Assembly: GCA_910575075.1 (NCBI GenBank)
Contig: CAJTCY010000010.1
Coordinates: forward strand, 108,373 to 172,372
Length of the DNA: 64,000 bases
Source of the DNA: Lachnospiraceae bacterium
Lineage (GTDB): Bacteria; Bacillota; Clostridia; Lachnospirales; Lachnospiraceae
Reading direction: 5' to 3'
Below the pieces are notes generated by a model, which was not told where the DNA came from, ran no database searches, and was given only the letters and a program-made list of their open reading frames with translations. Shown piece after piece: positions 6,085 through 15,217 of the stretch. Made by a program: the position numbers and the translations under genes. Numbering within the stretch: position 1 is the first letter of the stretch; each line of letters opens with the position of its first letter.

Positions 6085-8364
6085 ATGTTTGAGCATAAGA
6101 AAATACAAAGTCTGCAAGACTTTTTTGTGGAATTGAATAAGCGCAGAGAACAGGGAGTCTATTTCTGCCGGATTAATGGATATAATGAACAGGTACATGC
6201 ATTTATCCAGGAGTATTACCAGGCGGCAAGACGGTCTGGCGTTGTGATAGAAGGGAAGATTCCCAATCCAGATGAGAAGCATCTTGCCTACTATGGCGAG
6301 ATTATGGGAATGGAGTTTCAGATGAGTATGGGATTTCTCACGGCAAGCCTGAAAAAATGGCTGCCCAGGATGAATGATTATCAGAGAAACCAGGTCGCTG
6401 CCTCAGTCTACGATTCTTTGGATGCTCTGCGCAAATCAGGAAAGAATGAAAATATGCAGAAAAATGCATATATCAAGTTTATGTGCTGGCTGTATTATAA
6501 ATTCGAACGGATTGTCAGCCAATTGGGCGACAATAAAGTGCCAAAAATTCTCTATGAAGGACAAATCAGCAATTATGAACTGATGCTGATTTCCATTCTG
6601 TCTCATGCAGGCTGTGATGTGGTTTTGCTCCAATACCAGGGGGACCAGAATTACCGGAAGCTGGACCCTTCGTCTGGTTTTTCAGAAGAGCTTTCCATGC
6701 CGGGTCTGTCTGCATTTCCCACGTATTTTAATTTGAAATGGCTGCAAGAAGAGATACAAAAGAAACAAAACCAGGAGAGGCTGTACGGCATTTTGCCAGA
6801 GACTATGAACTGTACCAATGCCTGGATTCAGGGAAAAGGCCTGCCGGATGTACAGACGGATGTCCGCAGCAGGGGAGAAGACCCAAAACTGTTTTATAAC
6901 TGTCTGCTGCGCATCAACGGAGTGGAAGATAAGCTGACGTACCAGAGTGATCTGTACCAGTTCCAGCAGGAGTTAAAAAAGAGCGGGCGCAGGCTGGTGA
7001 TTTTAGAAGAGGCAGTTCCCAGGCCCACAATGGAAGAAATCGGGGCAATCCGCCGTAAAAATTATGCAGACCAGCAGCAAATGCTTGTGGATCTTGCAGC
7101 AAATATTCAGTATACAGCCAATCAGGAGCTTCAGAGGCTGATGCATAAGGCATTTCTTGATATTTTGCTGGAAGAGAGTAATACAGAAGGCATGAATCTG
7201 AACCGTCTTACCAATAAGGCAGTCTATCTTCTGTGCTGGCTGAAACGCTATCAGAGCGAACTGTTTTGCAGCTGGAAGCTGCCGGAAATTGCGTGTTTCA
7301 TTTATCTGGGAGGCTGTAAGGATGAAAATGAAGCCGTGTTTTTCAGGTTTTTGGCAAGACTGCCCGTCGATGTGGTGATTTTAGTGCCAAACCGCAATCA
7401 GCAGTGCGTATTGGAGGATGGCGTACTTTATGAAATCAACTATCCAGAATCGTTAGCTGTCACAAAATATCCCAGAGAAAACGGAGAGATACAGATTGGG
7501 ACAGCGGCGTATCATGCGGAACGGGAACTTGATTCTCTGATGTACCAGGATTCCGGCATGTACCGCAGCCGTCAGTTTGGAAAGGGTGTGGCCGTGACAC
7601 TGCGCACCATGTATGAAGAGATCGCCATTTTGTGGGATCAGGAATTAAAGTACCGCCCCAATTTCAGTACGGTCGACGATACCGTCAATATGCCGGTAAT
7701 TTTTGCGAAAGTATCTGGAGTGAAAGACCAGAATGCAGGAAAGTACTGGTCAGAAATCAAGGGACTGATTACCAAAGATACCCTGCTGGTGAAACAGGTG
7801 CCATATGTAAATTCTACCGATTATAATCCGGTGAAGGCGCATGCAGCAGAGTTTTTCAAAAATGGCAAAGTACAAAAGACCAAGATCCGGGCGCATCCTG
7901 CCTATCCCTATGGTGTGCTTCGGGAAGAGATTCAGGAGCACATCTTAGAAAAACTTCAGGTTCTGATAGATATGAGGACAATCCGGGGAACTTTTGAAAA
8001 TGGCACAGAGTATACCATTGTCTCCACGGTGTTGAATTTGAAAAAAGAGATTGTGCACCTGATCCAGAAATTTGATTTTACCAGGAAAAATCCGAAAATT
8101 ATATATATTAATCCCACAGAGAAGCCAATTTCTCTGGAGGATTCCATCATAACTGCTTTCTTGAATCTTGTGGGGTTTGACGTGGTTTTCTTTGTGCCTA
8201 CAGGATATCAGAGCATAGAACAGCATTTTAATCATAGATTGATGGAAGAGCATCAGGTCGGGGATTATCTGTATGACCTGCAAGTCCCTGAATTTGCCTC
8301 CATTTCATCTAATAGCAGCACACGTCAGTCTTGGCGGGAAAGAATATTTAAGAGAGGTACATGA
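6085..8364 (+). CDS. YceG-family protein of a Ter-type stress operon
   Basis: This 759-residue soluble protein is followed two bases later by telA, the same order as yceG-yceH in Bacillus subtilis, which supports the family call. It contains three diverged copies of one module: about residues 127-190 (AGCDVVLLQYQGD), 377-440 (LPVDVVILVPNRN) and 648-712 (VGFDVVFFVPTGY). Each has a hydrophobic KxxCWL-like helix, a K/P-I-x-Y strand and a DVV[LIF] strand, giving an alternating helix-strand pattern. A fourth copy is in the protease at 3792. There is no signal peptide or catalytic motif I recognise. Function in the family is not established; partnership with TelA is inferred from strict adjacency. 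Confidence 0.75.
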   Translation: MFEHKKIQSLQDFFVELNKRREQGVYFCRINGYNEQVHAFIQEYYQAARRSGVVIEGKIPNPDEKHLAYYGEIMGMEFQMSMGFLTASLKKWLPRMNDYQRNQVAASVYDSLDALRKSGKNENMQKNAYIKFMCWLYYKFERIVSQLGDNKVPKILYEGQISNYELMLISILSHAGCDVVLLQYQGDQNYRKLDPSSGFSEELSMPGLSAFPTYFNLKWLQEEIQKKQNQERLYGILPETMNCTNAWIQGKGLPDVQTDVRSRGEDPKLFYNCLLRINGVEDKLTYQSDLYQFQQELKKSGRRLVILEEAVPRPTMEEIGAIRRKNYADQQQMLVDLAANIQYTANQELQRLMHKAFLDILLEESNTEGMNLNRLTNKAVYLLCWLKRYQSELFCSWKLPEIACFIYLGGCKDENEAVFFRFLARLPVDVVILVPNRNQQCVLEDGVLYEINYPESLAVTKYPRENGEIQIGTAAYHAERELDSLMYQDSGMYRSRQFGKGVAVTLRTMYEEIAILWDQELKYRPNFSTVDDTVNMPVIFAKVSGVKDQNAGKYWSEIKGLITKDTLLVKQVPYVNSTDYNPVKAHAAEFFKNGKVQKTKIRAHPAYPYGVLREEIQEHILEKLQVLIDMRTIRGTFENGTEYTIVSTVLNLKKEIVHLIQKFDFTRKNPKIIYINPTEKPISLEDSIITAFLNLVGFDVVFFVPTGYQSIEQHFNHRLMEEHQVGDYLYDLQVPEFASISSNSSTRQSWRERIFKRGT

Positions 8365-8365
8365 T

Positions 8366-9508
8366 ATGGGATTGGATTTTAGTAAGACAACGACACAGCA
8401 GCAGATAACAGTGCCAGACGCCAAAAACGAAATCGAGGTGGTGGAGCAGTACGACATCGTCGCAGACAGACAGGCGATGAATGAAAGACTGGTGAACTCC
8501 GCAGAGGTTGACGCGCTGGTGAGCACCATTGCGGTCAACGATTTAGAGACCATTGTTTCTTTTGGAGCACAGGCGGCAGAAGAGATTTCCAAGGCAAGTG
8601 ATGTGGTATTGAACAGTATGAATATGTCCCAGCTGGATGATTCCAGCCAAATGCTGACCACTTTGGCTAAAATTATGGATAAGTTTGATATTGAGGAAAT
8701 TAAAGAGAATCCCAGTTTGTTTGGGAAACTTTTTGGAAATCTGAGAAAACAGCTGGATAAGATTCTTGCAAAATATCACACTATGGGAGAAGAGGTTGAC
8801 AAGATCTATGTGCAGTTAAAACAGTATGAATCTGAGATCAAACAGTCCAACCGCAAACTGAATCAGATGTTTGACGCGAATGTAAATTATTACCATGAGC
8901 TTGTCAAATATATTCTTGCCGGAGAGCAGGGATGCCAGGAGATTGAAGCCTATATTGCACAGCGCCAGACAGATATGGAGACCACTGGCGATACTTCGAT
9001 TCAGTTTGAGATTCAGAGTCTGCAGCAGGCGCTGATGATGTTGGAACAGCGCACTCAGGACCTGCGGACAGCCGAAAATGTGGCGATGCAGTCGATTCCC
9101 ATGATTAAAACCATGGAGTTCAGCAATATGAATCTGGTGCGCAAGATCAATTCTGCTTTTATTGTAACGCTTCCGGTGTTTAAACAGGCGCTGGCACAGG
9201 CAATTATGCTCAAACGCCAGCGTATTCAGGCAGAGGCAATGTCGGCGCTGGATGAAAAGACCAATGAGATGCTGATTAAGAATGCGAGAAATACTGCGGA
9301 GCAGTCTAAGATGACAGCAAGGCTGGCGTCAGGAAGCTCCATTAAAATTGAGACGCTGGAAACAACCTGGAGAACAATTGTAAATGGCATTGATGAGACC
9401 AAGCAGATTCAGGAAAATGCCAGAAGACAGCGGGTGGAAGATCAGGCAAGGCTTGAAAATATTAAGACTGAGTTCAACAGGATGTATCATATGCCCAATA
9501 AACAGTAG
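8366..9508 (+). CDS. telA: Toxic anion resistance protein TelA/YceH
   Basis: This 380-residue, strongly alpha-helical protein matches the TelA family by its long coiled-coil stretches, its [21 protein letters not shown] core (about residues 254-274) and its C-terminal [13 protein letters not shown] segment. The family is tied to tellurite and other stress resistance, but the biochemical role is unknown. The start is the ATG at 8366, since AGAGAGG at 8351-8357 fits it and it begins two bases after the YceG stop; the longer frame to 8273 would lie inside YceG. It sits between the YceG-family gene and the TerD genes, as in other Ter operons. Confidence 0.9.
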   Translation: MGLDFSKTTTQQQITVPDAKNEIEVVEQYDIVADRQAMNERLVNSAEVDALVSTIAVNDLETIVSFGAQAAEEISKASDVVLNSMNMSQLDDSSQMLTTLAKIMDKFDIEEIKENPSLFGKLFGNLRKQLDKILAKYHTMGEEVDKIYVQLKQYESEIKQSNRKLNQMFDANVNYYHELVKYILAGEQGCQEIEAYIAQRQTDMETTGDTSIQFEIQSLQQALMMLEQRTQDLRTAENVAMQSIPMIKTMEFSNMNLVRKINSAFIVTLPVFKQALAQAIMLKRQRIQAEAMSALDEKTNEMLIKNARNTAEQSKMTARLASGSSIKIETLETTWRTIVNGIDETKQIQENARRQRVEDQARLENIKTEFNRMYHMPNKQ

Positions 9509-9558
9509 GCGCGAAGCGTCACGTGCCGATACTATTATTATACAAGGAGGAAAAGAAA

Positions 9559-10140
9559 ATGCCGATTAATTTATCAAAGGGACAGAAGGTAGATCTGACA
9601 AAGGGAAATCCAGGATTGAAAAATATTATGGTAGGTCTGGGCTGGGACGTCAATGCATTTGACTCCGGCGCTGATTTTGACCTGGATGCAGCAGCTTTTA
9701 TGGTGGGAGATAATGGGAGATGCCCCACGGAAAAAGAATTTATTTTCTATGGCAATTTGGAGCACAGCAGCGGCGCAATCAAACATATGGGAGACAATCT
9801 GACGGGAGAAGGTGAAGGAGATGATGAGCAGATTCAGATTGACCTGACAAAGATTCCGGCAAATGTGTCCAAGGTTGCGTTTACCTGTACCATCTATGAT
9901 GCAGATGTAAGACGGCAGAATTTTGGGCAGGTGAGCAATGCCTTTATCCGTATTGTGGATGAAGCCAGTGGAACAGAGCTGATCCGTTATGACCTGGGAG
10001 AGGATTTCTCCATTGAGACAGCCGTGGTAGTGGGAGAATTGTACCGCCACAACGGAGAGTGGAAATTCAATGCCATCGGCAGCGGTTTCCAGGGAGGTCT
10101 TGCAGCGCTGTGCGGCCATTACGGAATAGAAGTAGCTTAA
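9559..10140 (+). CDS. terD: TerD family protein (first copy)
   Basis: A 193-residue single TerD domain. It opens with the family's [16 protein letters not shown], then VGLGWDVN, the acidic DFDLDAAAF turn and [15 protein letters not shown], which hold the calcium-binding acidic residues known in TerD proteins. The end, [18 protein letters not shown], is also typical. TerD proteins are cytosolic Ca2+-binding stress proteins. AAGGAGG at 9544-9550 sets the start at 9559. The next copy is about 72 percent similar by eye, so these arose by tandem duplication; a palindromic element (10154-10435) has since been placed between them. Confidence 0.93.
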   Translation: MPINLSKGQKVDLTKGNPGLKNIMVGLGWDVNAFDSGADFDLDAAAFMVGDNGRCPTEKEFIFYGNLEHSSGAIKHMGDNLTGEGEGDDEQIQIDLTKIPANVSKVAFTCTIYDADVRRQNFGQVSNAFIRIVDEASGTELIRYDLGEDFSIETAVVVGELYRHNGEWKFNAIGSGFQGGLAALCGHYGIEVA

Positions 10141-10153
10141 AAATCTTTTAATT

Positions 10154-10435
10154 TAGGCGTTTGCGAAACTCAATATATATATTTCATATACAATACAAAG
10201 AATTTAAGAAGAAATATTTTATTCATATGAAACGCTAAGAAATGCATTTTAGTACCATGTAAATGAGACTTAAAAACCATGGAAGCCTTTGCTGAACATG
10301 GTTTTTGCAGTAAAAGGCTCATTGGAATGTTTGGTACGTTCTGCATTTTGTGCGTTTATATGAATAAAATATTTAAGCACAAATGTATAAATTGTATATG
10401 AAATTTCGATAATTTGATAGTTTCGCAATTGCCTA
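10154..10435. repeat. Palindromic MITE-like element, copy A
   Basis: This 282-bp element opens TAGGCGTTTGCGAAAC and closes with a near-perfect inverse, GTTTCGCAATTGCCTA. Inverted symmetry continues inward: TTTTATTCATATGAAACGC near the left is matched by GCGTTTATATGAATAAAA on the right, and AATGCATTTTAGTACCATG by its inverse. It encodes nothing. Related copies are at 31730-32014 and 50678-50963. The flanks TCTTTTAATT and TCTCTTATT look like a decayed target duplication. It fills the whole gap between the first two terD genes and could form a long RNA hairpin affecting their co-transcription. Confidence 0.85.
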
Positions 10436-10463
10436 TCTCTTATTGACAGAAAGGAGTTTTCAT

Positions 10464-11045
10464 ATGCCAGTAAATTTGCAAAAAGGACAGAAAGTGAGCC
10501 TGACGAAAGGAAATCCGGGCTTATCCAAAGTGGTGGTAGGATTGGGCTGGGACGTGAACCAGTTTGATACAGGAGGGGCGTTTGATTTGGACGCAGCAGC
10601 TTTTCTTCTCGGAGAGAATGGCAAAACGGCAGCTTCGTCTGATTTTGTGTTTTATGGAAATCTGACCCATCCTTCTGGAAGCGTGCAGCACATGGGAGAT
10701 AATCTCACAGGAGCAGGAGACGGAGATGATGAACAGATTAAGGTAGATCTGTCCAAGGTTCCGGCGAGTATTTCTAAAATAGCTTTTACAGTTACTATAT
10801 ATGAAGCAGAGCAGCGGAGGCAGAATTTTGGGCAGGTCAATAATGCTTTTATCCGCGTCTATAATGAAGAGACGGGGGAAGAGATGGTACGCTATGACCT
10901 GGGAGAAGATTTTTCAATTGAGACGGCCGCCGTGTTCGGAGAATTGTACAGAAATAACGGAGAATGGAAGTTTAATGCTATTGGCTGCGGTTATCAGGGA
11001 GGCCTTGCGGCGCTCTGCGCAAATTATGGCGTTGAAGTGGAATAG
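10464..11045 (+). CDS. terD: TerD family protein (second copy)
   Basis: A 193-residue TerD domain nearly colinear with the first copy: [51 protein letters not shown] and [11 protein letters not shown]. All acidic calcium-site positions are kept. The start at 10464 follows AAAGGAG at 10450-10456. It is separated from the previous terD by the palindromic element and from the next by 59 bp. Probable role, as for the family, is Ca2+-dependent assembly in the Ter stress response. Confidence 0.93.
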   Translation: MPVNLQKGQKVSLTKGNPGLSKVVVGLGWDVNQFDTGGAFDLDAAAFLLGENGKTAASSDFVFYGNLTHPSGSVQHMGDNLTGAGDGDDEQIKVDLSKVPASISKIAFTVTIYEAEQRRQNFGQVNNAFIRVYNEETGEEMVRYDLGEDFSIETAAVFGELYRNNGEWKFNAIGCGYQGGLAALCANYGVEVE

Positions 11046-11104
11046 GCAATTGTATTCTAAGCCCCTGCAAGAGAGACAGGGATTAGAAATGATAGGAGGT
11101 AAAT

Positions 11105-11695
11105 ATGTCAATCAGTTTACAAAAAGGACAGAAGGTTAGCCTGTCCAAAGAACATGCAGGGCTTTCCAGAGTAGTAATCGGTCTGGGTTGGGACGAGGTA
11201 CAGCAGGGAAGGGGCGGTTTATTTGCCAAGAAGCCGAAACCCATTGACTGCGATGCGTCAGCCCTGTTGCTTACGAATGGAAAGATTATGGGCAAAGAAG
11301 ATGTGGTTTATTTTGGCAATCTCCGCCATAAGTCAGGAAGCATCCAGCATATGGGCGACAACCTGACAGGGGCGGGAGAAGGAGACGACGAGCAGATTAT
11401 TGTGGATCTTGACAAAGTTCCGGCACAATATGACCGGATCGTGCTGGTGGTAAATATTTACCAGGCAGTGCAGAGGAATCAGCACTTTGGCATGATTGAG
11501 AATGCCTTTATCCGTCTGGTGGACGCCAGAAATAATAATGAAATGTGCAAATACAATCTGACGGAAAATTATTCTGGCATGCTGGCGATGATTTTCGGCG
11601 AGGTGTACCGTCATAACGGGGAATGGAAGTTCAATGCTATTGGCCAGGGAACCAATGACCCAGGAATTGGCCAGCTGGTGAACCGTTATATTTAA
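11105..11695 (+). CDS. terD: TerD family protein (third, diverged copy)
   Basis: A 196-residue TerD-family protein with [39 protein letters not shown] and [11 protein letters not shown]. It differs from the other two by a basic insert (FAKKPKPIDCDASALLL) where they have AFDLDAAAF, and so keeps fewer acidic residues in the first calcium loop. This pattern recalls the YceC/YceD/YceE trio of Bacillus, in which the copies are also unequal. AGGAGG at 11094-11099 gives a clear start. It is followed 37 bp later by the Ca2+ ATPase. Confidence 0.9.
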   Translation: MSISLQKGQKVSLSKEHAGLSRVVIGLGWDEVQQGRGGLFAKKPKPIDCDASALLLTNGKIMGKEDVVYFGNLRHKSGSIQHMGDNLTGAGEGDDEQIIVDLDKVPAQYDRIVLVVNIYQAVQRNQHFGMIENAFIRLVDARNNNEMCKYNLTENYSGMLAMIFGEVYRHNGEWKFNAIGQGTNDPGIGQLVNRYI

Positions 11696-11732
11696 CAATC
11701 ATATTTACTCAGATTAAGGAGGAATTTTTTGA

Positions 11733-14396
11733 ATGAAATTTAATGGACTGACCGACAAAGAGGTGGAGGAATCCCGGCAGAAATACGGTTCTAATGAGAT
11801 TCCCGACTCAGAACCTACCACGTTCTGGCAGGAATTTAAGGAAACCTTTGGTGATCCCATGATCAAGATACTGCTTGCCATTGCAGCATTGATGATCGTT
11901 ATGTTTTTCTTTGGCTATGCAGAGATTTATGAACCGCTGGGAACCATCGTGGCCGTGTTTATTGTGGCATTTGTCTCAGCAAAGACAGGGGTGGCCAGCG
12001 ATACAAAGTATCGGGAGCTTAAGGATAATACCAAGAAGGATCAGTGTAAGGTGCACCGCAATGGCATGGTCACTGTGATCGACGTAGATGATGTGGTAGC
12101 GGGAGATAAGGTTCTGCTCCAGTCCGGCGATAAGATTCCGGCAGACGGCGTGCTGGTTTCCGGTTCGCTCAGAGTGGACAATTCTGCGCTCAATGGAGAG
12201 GCAGAAGAGTGTAAGAAGACTGCGGCAGATGAAGGATTTCAGCTTGCAGATGAGATTACAGGAGATACGTTCGTGGATGATCACTCTCTGTTCCGCGGCG
12301 CAGTGGTATTTGACGGGGAAGGAATTTTAGATGTCCGCAAGGTGGGCCTAAAGACCATGATGGGCAAGATGGCAGAAGAGATGCAGGAAGATGAACCGGA
12401 TTCTCCTCTGAAGGTAAAGCTGGGAATCCTGGCAAAACAGATTTCTACCTTTGGTTATATCGGAGCCATTGTGATTGCAGTGCTGTATCTTGGTTATTTT
12501 ATTATGACGGCAGGCGGTGTGTCTGCGTTCTTTGCTCTCGGCATACAGACGGTCATTCAGAAAATCGTATCAGCAGTTTCCCTGGCGGTGGTAATTATCG
12601 TCTGCGCAGTGCCAGAGGGGCTTCCATTAATGATTTCCCTGGTGCTGATGCAGAATACCAGCAAAATGCTGGATCACAACGTGCTGGTGCGGAAAGCGGA
12701 AGGTATTGAGACAGCTGGTTCTTTGAATATCCTGTTCAGTGATAAGACAGGAACGATCACGAAGGGCATGCTGGAGGTGGTGGATTTCTTTACCGCAGAC
12801 GGCAAGTCCATTGAGATTTCAGATTTGAGTAAGCACAGCAAGGTGAAGGGCATGGTAGATCTTGCCATCGGCAAGAATACCCAATCCATGTTTGACGACC
12901 ATCACAGGGTGATTGGCGGAAATGCCACAGACCAGGCATTGATGAAGTTTATTGGAGAAGAAACTTTCCATGCCTTAGAAGCAGATAAGGAATGTGTGGT
13001 AACTTCCAGCCAGGGCTTTAATTCAGCGAATAAGTTCAGCCAGGCAAGAATCGAGAGCCTGGGAAAAACCTTCTATAAGGGAGCCCCGGAGAAGCTTCTT
13101 GCGGCGGCAGAAAACTATCTTGATGCAGATGGAAATGTGAAAGCGCTTGACCAGGCTGCGTTGAATCAGAAGATTGATGAGCTGGCGTCTAAGGCAATGC
13201 GTGTCCTGGCATTTGGCTATTCCCAAAAACCGATGGTGGAGAATACCATTCAGGATGACATTGTGATTATTGGTCTGGTAGGTATCCGTGATGATGTAAG
13301 GCCGGAGGCCAGAGAAGCCATTGAGCAGGTGCAGCATGCGGGCATTCAGGTGGTAATGATTACCGGGGACCGTCTGGAGACGGCCGTTGCCATTGCCAGG
13401 GATGCAGGTCTTTTGAAGAATGATGCTGACCGGGCATTGTCCTCTGCGCAGCTTAACGAAATGTCTGACGAAGAAGTGAAGAAGATCATTCCTCATATCC
13501 GTGTGATAGCGCGTGCTTTGCCGACCGATAAGTCCAGAATGGTAAGGCTCTGCCAGGAAATGAATCTGGTAGTAGGTATGACGGGCGACGGCGTCAATGA
13601 TTCTCCGGCGTTAAAGCGTGCAGACGTGGGATTTGCTATGGGAAGCGGTACGGAAGCTGCCAAGGAGGCAGGAAAGATTGTAATTCTGGATGATAATTTT
13701 AAGTCTATCAAGGACGCCATCTGGTATGGAAGAACGATTTACCACAATATTTTGAAATTCTGCAAATTCCAGCTTGTTATCAATGTAGCAGCGGTAATTG
13801 TCAGCGCGATAGCGCCGTTCTTCGGTGTGGAGGAACCCTTGAAGGTAACGCATCTTCTCTTCGTCAATCTGGTGATGGACGGACTGGGAGCGATTATGCT
13901 GGGCAACGAGCCTGCATTGGAAAAGTATATGAGTGAAAAGCCCAGAAGAAGAGATGAGAGCATTATCAGTAAGAAGATGATGGCGCAGATCCTTACTATG
14001 GGAGCCTGGCTTACCATAGTAAGCTTCCTTTATCTGAAGCTGCCGTTTTTCCAGGAATTGTTCGAAAATGAGAAGCAGCATCTCACTGGATATTTTGTGC
14101 TGTTTATTGTTGCAGCGCTGTTTAACGGTTTCAATGTCCGCGACGATGGGTTTGCTATTTTTAAGGGATTGGATGAAAATACAGGTTTCCTGAAAGTGTT
14201 CTTTACAATTATTCTGGTACAGGCAGTGATTGTCAATGCGGCTCTGGTACCTTTTGCAGTTTTTGAGTGGATTGGAAATATGTTCAGCTGTGTTCCCTTT
14301 GGCATACAGGGATGGATTGCAGTGGTGCTTCTTGCAGTGACCATGATTCCCGTGGATCTTGTGAGAAAAATGGTTGTGGGAAGAGAGAACAGTTAG
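11733..14396 (+). CDS. P-type calcium-transporting ATPase
   Basis: An 887-residue P2-type ATPase. Visible motifs are the actuator NGEAEE (about 154-159; TGES-like), PEGLP in the fourth membrane helix (294-298), the phosphorylation site Asp337 in SDKTGT, the nucleotide-domain KGAPE, MITGD and the hinge TGDGVNDSPALKRAD. PEGLP is the mark of Ca2+ pumps of the SERCA/PMCA type. About ten membrane helices are present, four before and six after the cytoplasmic loops. It should export Ca2+ using ATP. Its place inside a TerD cluster, three base pairs ahead of the HAD gene, suggests it sets the Ca2+ level sensed by TerD; this is inference. AAGGAGG (11717-11723) gives the start. Confidence 0.92.
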   Translation: MKFNGLTDKEVEESRQKYGSNEIPDSEPTTFWQEFKETFGDPMIKILLAIAALMIVMFFFGYAEIYEPLGTIVAVFIVAFVSAKTGVASDTKYRELKDNTKKDQCKVHRNGMVTVIDVDDVVAGDKVLLQSGDKIPADGVLVSGSLRVDNSALNGEAEECKKTAADEGFQLADEITGDTFVDDHSLFRGAVVFDGEGILDVRKVGLKTMMGKMAEEMQEDEPDSPLKVKLGILAKQISTFGYIGAIVIAVLYLGYFIMTAGGVSAFFALGIQTVIQKIVSAVSLAVVIIVCAVPEGLPLMISLVLMQNTSKMLDHNVLVRKAEGIETAGSLNILFSDKTGTITKGMLEVVDFFTADGKSIEISDLSKHSKVKGMVDLAIGKNTQSMFDDHHRVIGGNATDQALMKFIGEETFHALEADKECVVTSSQGFNSANKFSQARIESLGKTFYKGAPEKLLAAAENYLDADGNVKALDQAALNQKIDELASKAMRVLAFGYSQKPMVENTIQDDIVIIGLVGIRDDVRPEAREAIEQVQHAGIQVVMITGDRLETAVAIARDAGLLKNDADRALSSAQLNEMSDEEVKKIIPHIRVIARALPTDKSRMVRLCQEMNLVVGMTGDGVNDSPALKRADVGFAMGSGTEAAKEAGKIVILDDNFKSIKDAIWYGRTIYHNILKFCKFQLVINVAAVIVSAIAPFFGVEEPLKVTHLLFVNLVMDGLGAIMLGNEPALEKYMSEKPRRRDESIISKKMMAQILTMGAWLTIVSFLYLKLPFFQELFENEKQHLTGYFVLFIVAALFNGFNVRDDGFAIFKGLDENTGFLKVFFTIILVQAVIVNAALVPFAVFEWIGNMFSCVPFGIQGWIAVVLLAVTMIPVDLVRKMVVGRENS

Positions 14397-14398
14397 AA

Positions 14399-15181
14399 GT
14401 GAAGACCGTATTTTTTACTGACTTGGATAATACGATTATTTATTCCTGCCGGCGTGAGATCGGCAGGGATAAATTATGTGTGGAACTTTATCAGGGAAGA
14501 GAAGTATCTTTTGTTACATTAAAAACCTGGGAAATGTTACGGCAGGTGAAAGAGCGGACACTTTTAATTCCTGTCACCACCAGAACCACAGAACAGTATG
14601 ACAGGATACAGTTAAAGGTTGGAACGCCTGAATATGCGTTGGTCTGCAACGGAGGCATACTGTTGGAAAAAGGCGTGGAGAATCCTGTATGGTATCAGGA
14701 TTCTCTGACTCTGACGGCAGACTGCCGCGGGGAATTAAAAGCGGCGCGGCTTCTTATGGAGCAGGATAAAAACCGCAGTTTTGAAGTACGTAATATTCGG
14801 GAGCTTTTTCTGTTTACCAAAAGTGAGAAACCAGAGGAATCTGTGGAATATTTGAGAAAGCGTCTGGATACAGAACGTGTGTGTATATTTCAGAACGGCG
14901 TAAAGGTTTATGTGCTGCCGAAAAATCTGAATAAGGGTGCAGCAGTACGGCGTCTTTTGCAAAAACTGCATTCTGAAGGGAAAGAAACAGGAACAGTTAT
15001 GGCAGCGGGAGACAGTGGGTTCGATATTTCCATGTTGCAGCAGGCACAGATATCTTTTGCTCCTTCATTTTTGCAAAAGAGCTGTCAATTGCCGGGGCAG
15101 ACGGTTATTGTAGAAGAAGGAGAATTGTTCTCAGAAGCTGTTCTGAATAGGGTTCTGCAGCAGGCAGGAAAAGATATATAA
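14399..15181 (+). CDS. HAD-superfamily phosphatase (Ter-associated type)
   Basis: This 260-residue hydrolase has motif I FFTDLDNT (Asp8, Asp10), a motif II-like LIPVTTRT and motif III/IV AAGDSGFDISML, the arrangement of Cof/sucrose-phosphatase type HAD enzymes with a C2B cap. It should dephosphorylate a small metabolite in the cytosol. The start is taken as the GTG at 14399, three bases after the ATPase stop; no ATG fits, and the open frame upstream lies inside the ATPase gene. HAD phosphatases are recurrent partners in Ter gene neighbourhoods. It is the last gene I assign to the Ter locus. Confidence 0.85.
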   Translation: MKTVFFTDLDNTIIYSCRREIGRDKLCVELYQGREVSFVTLKTWEMLRQVKERTLLIPVTTRTTEQYDRIQLKVGTPEYALVCNGGILLEKGVENPVWYQDSLTLTADCRGELKAARLLMEQDKNRSFEVRNIRELFLFTKSEKPEESVEYLRKRLDTERVCIFQNGVKVYVLPKNLNKGAAVRRLLQKLHSEGKETGTVMAAGDSGFDISMLQQAQISFAPSFLQKSCQLPGQTVIVEEGELFSEAVLNRVLQQAGKDI

Positions 15182-15217
15182 TCCGGATAGGTTTTATGGA
15201 AGAAAAGAGGTAGAGAT

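Noticed and set aside
9574..10119. 181-codon minus-strand frame opposite the first terD
   Set aside because: It is the antisense shadow of a highly conserved TerD domain; composition is unlike real proteins of this genome.
10154..10435. Reading the palindromic elements as CRISPR or riboswitch
   Set aside because: There is no short repeat-spacer periodicity, the copies precede unrelated genes, and copies B and C have flanking duplications, which fits insertion elements.
13023..14344. Several minus-strand frames opposite the Ca2+ ATPase
   Set aside because: All lie inside a gene with complete P-type ATPase motifs and have no start signals.
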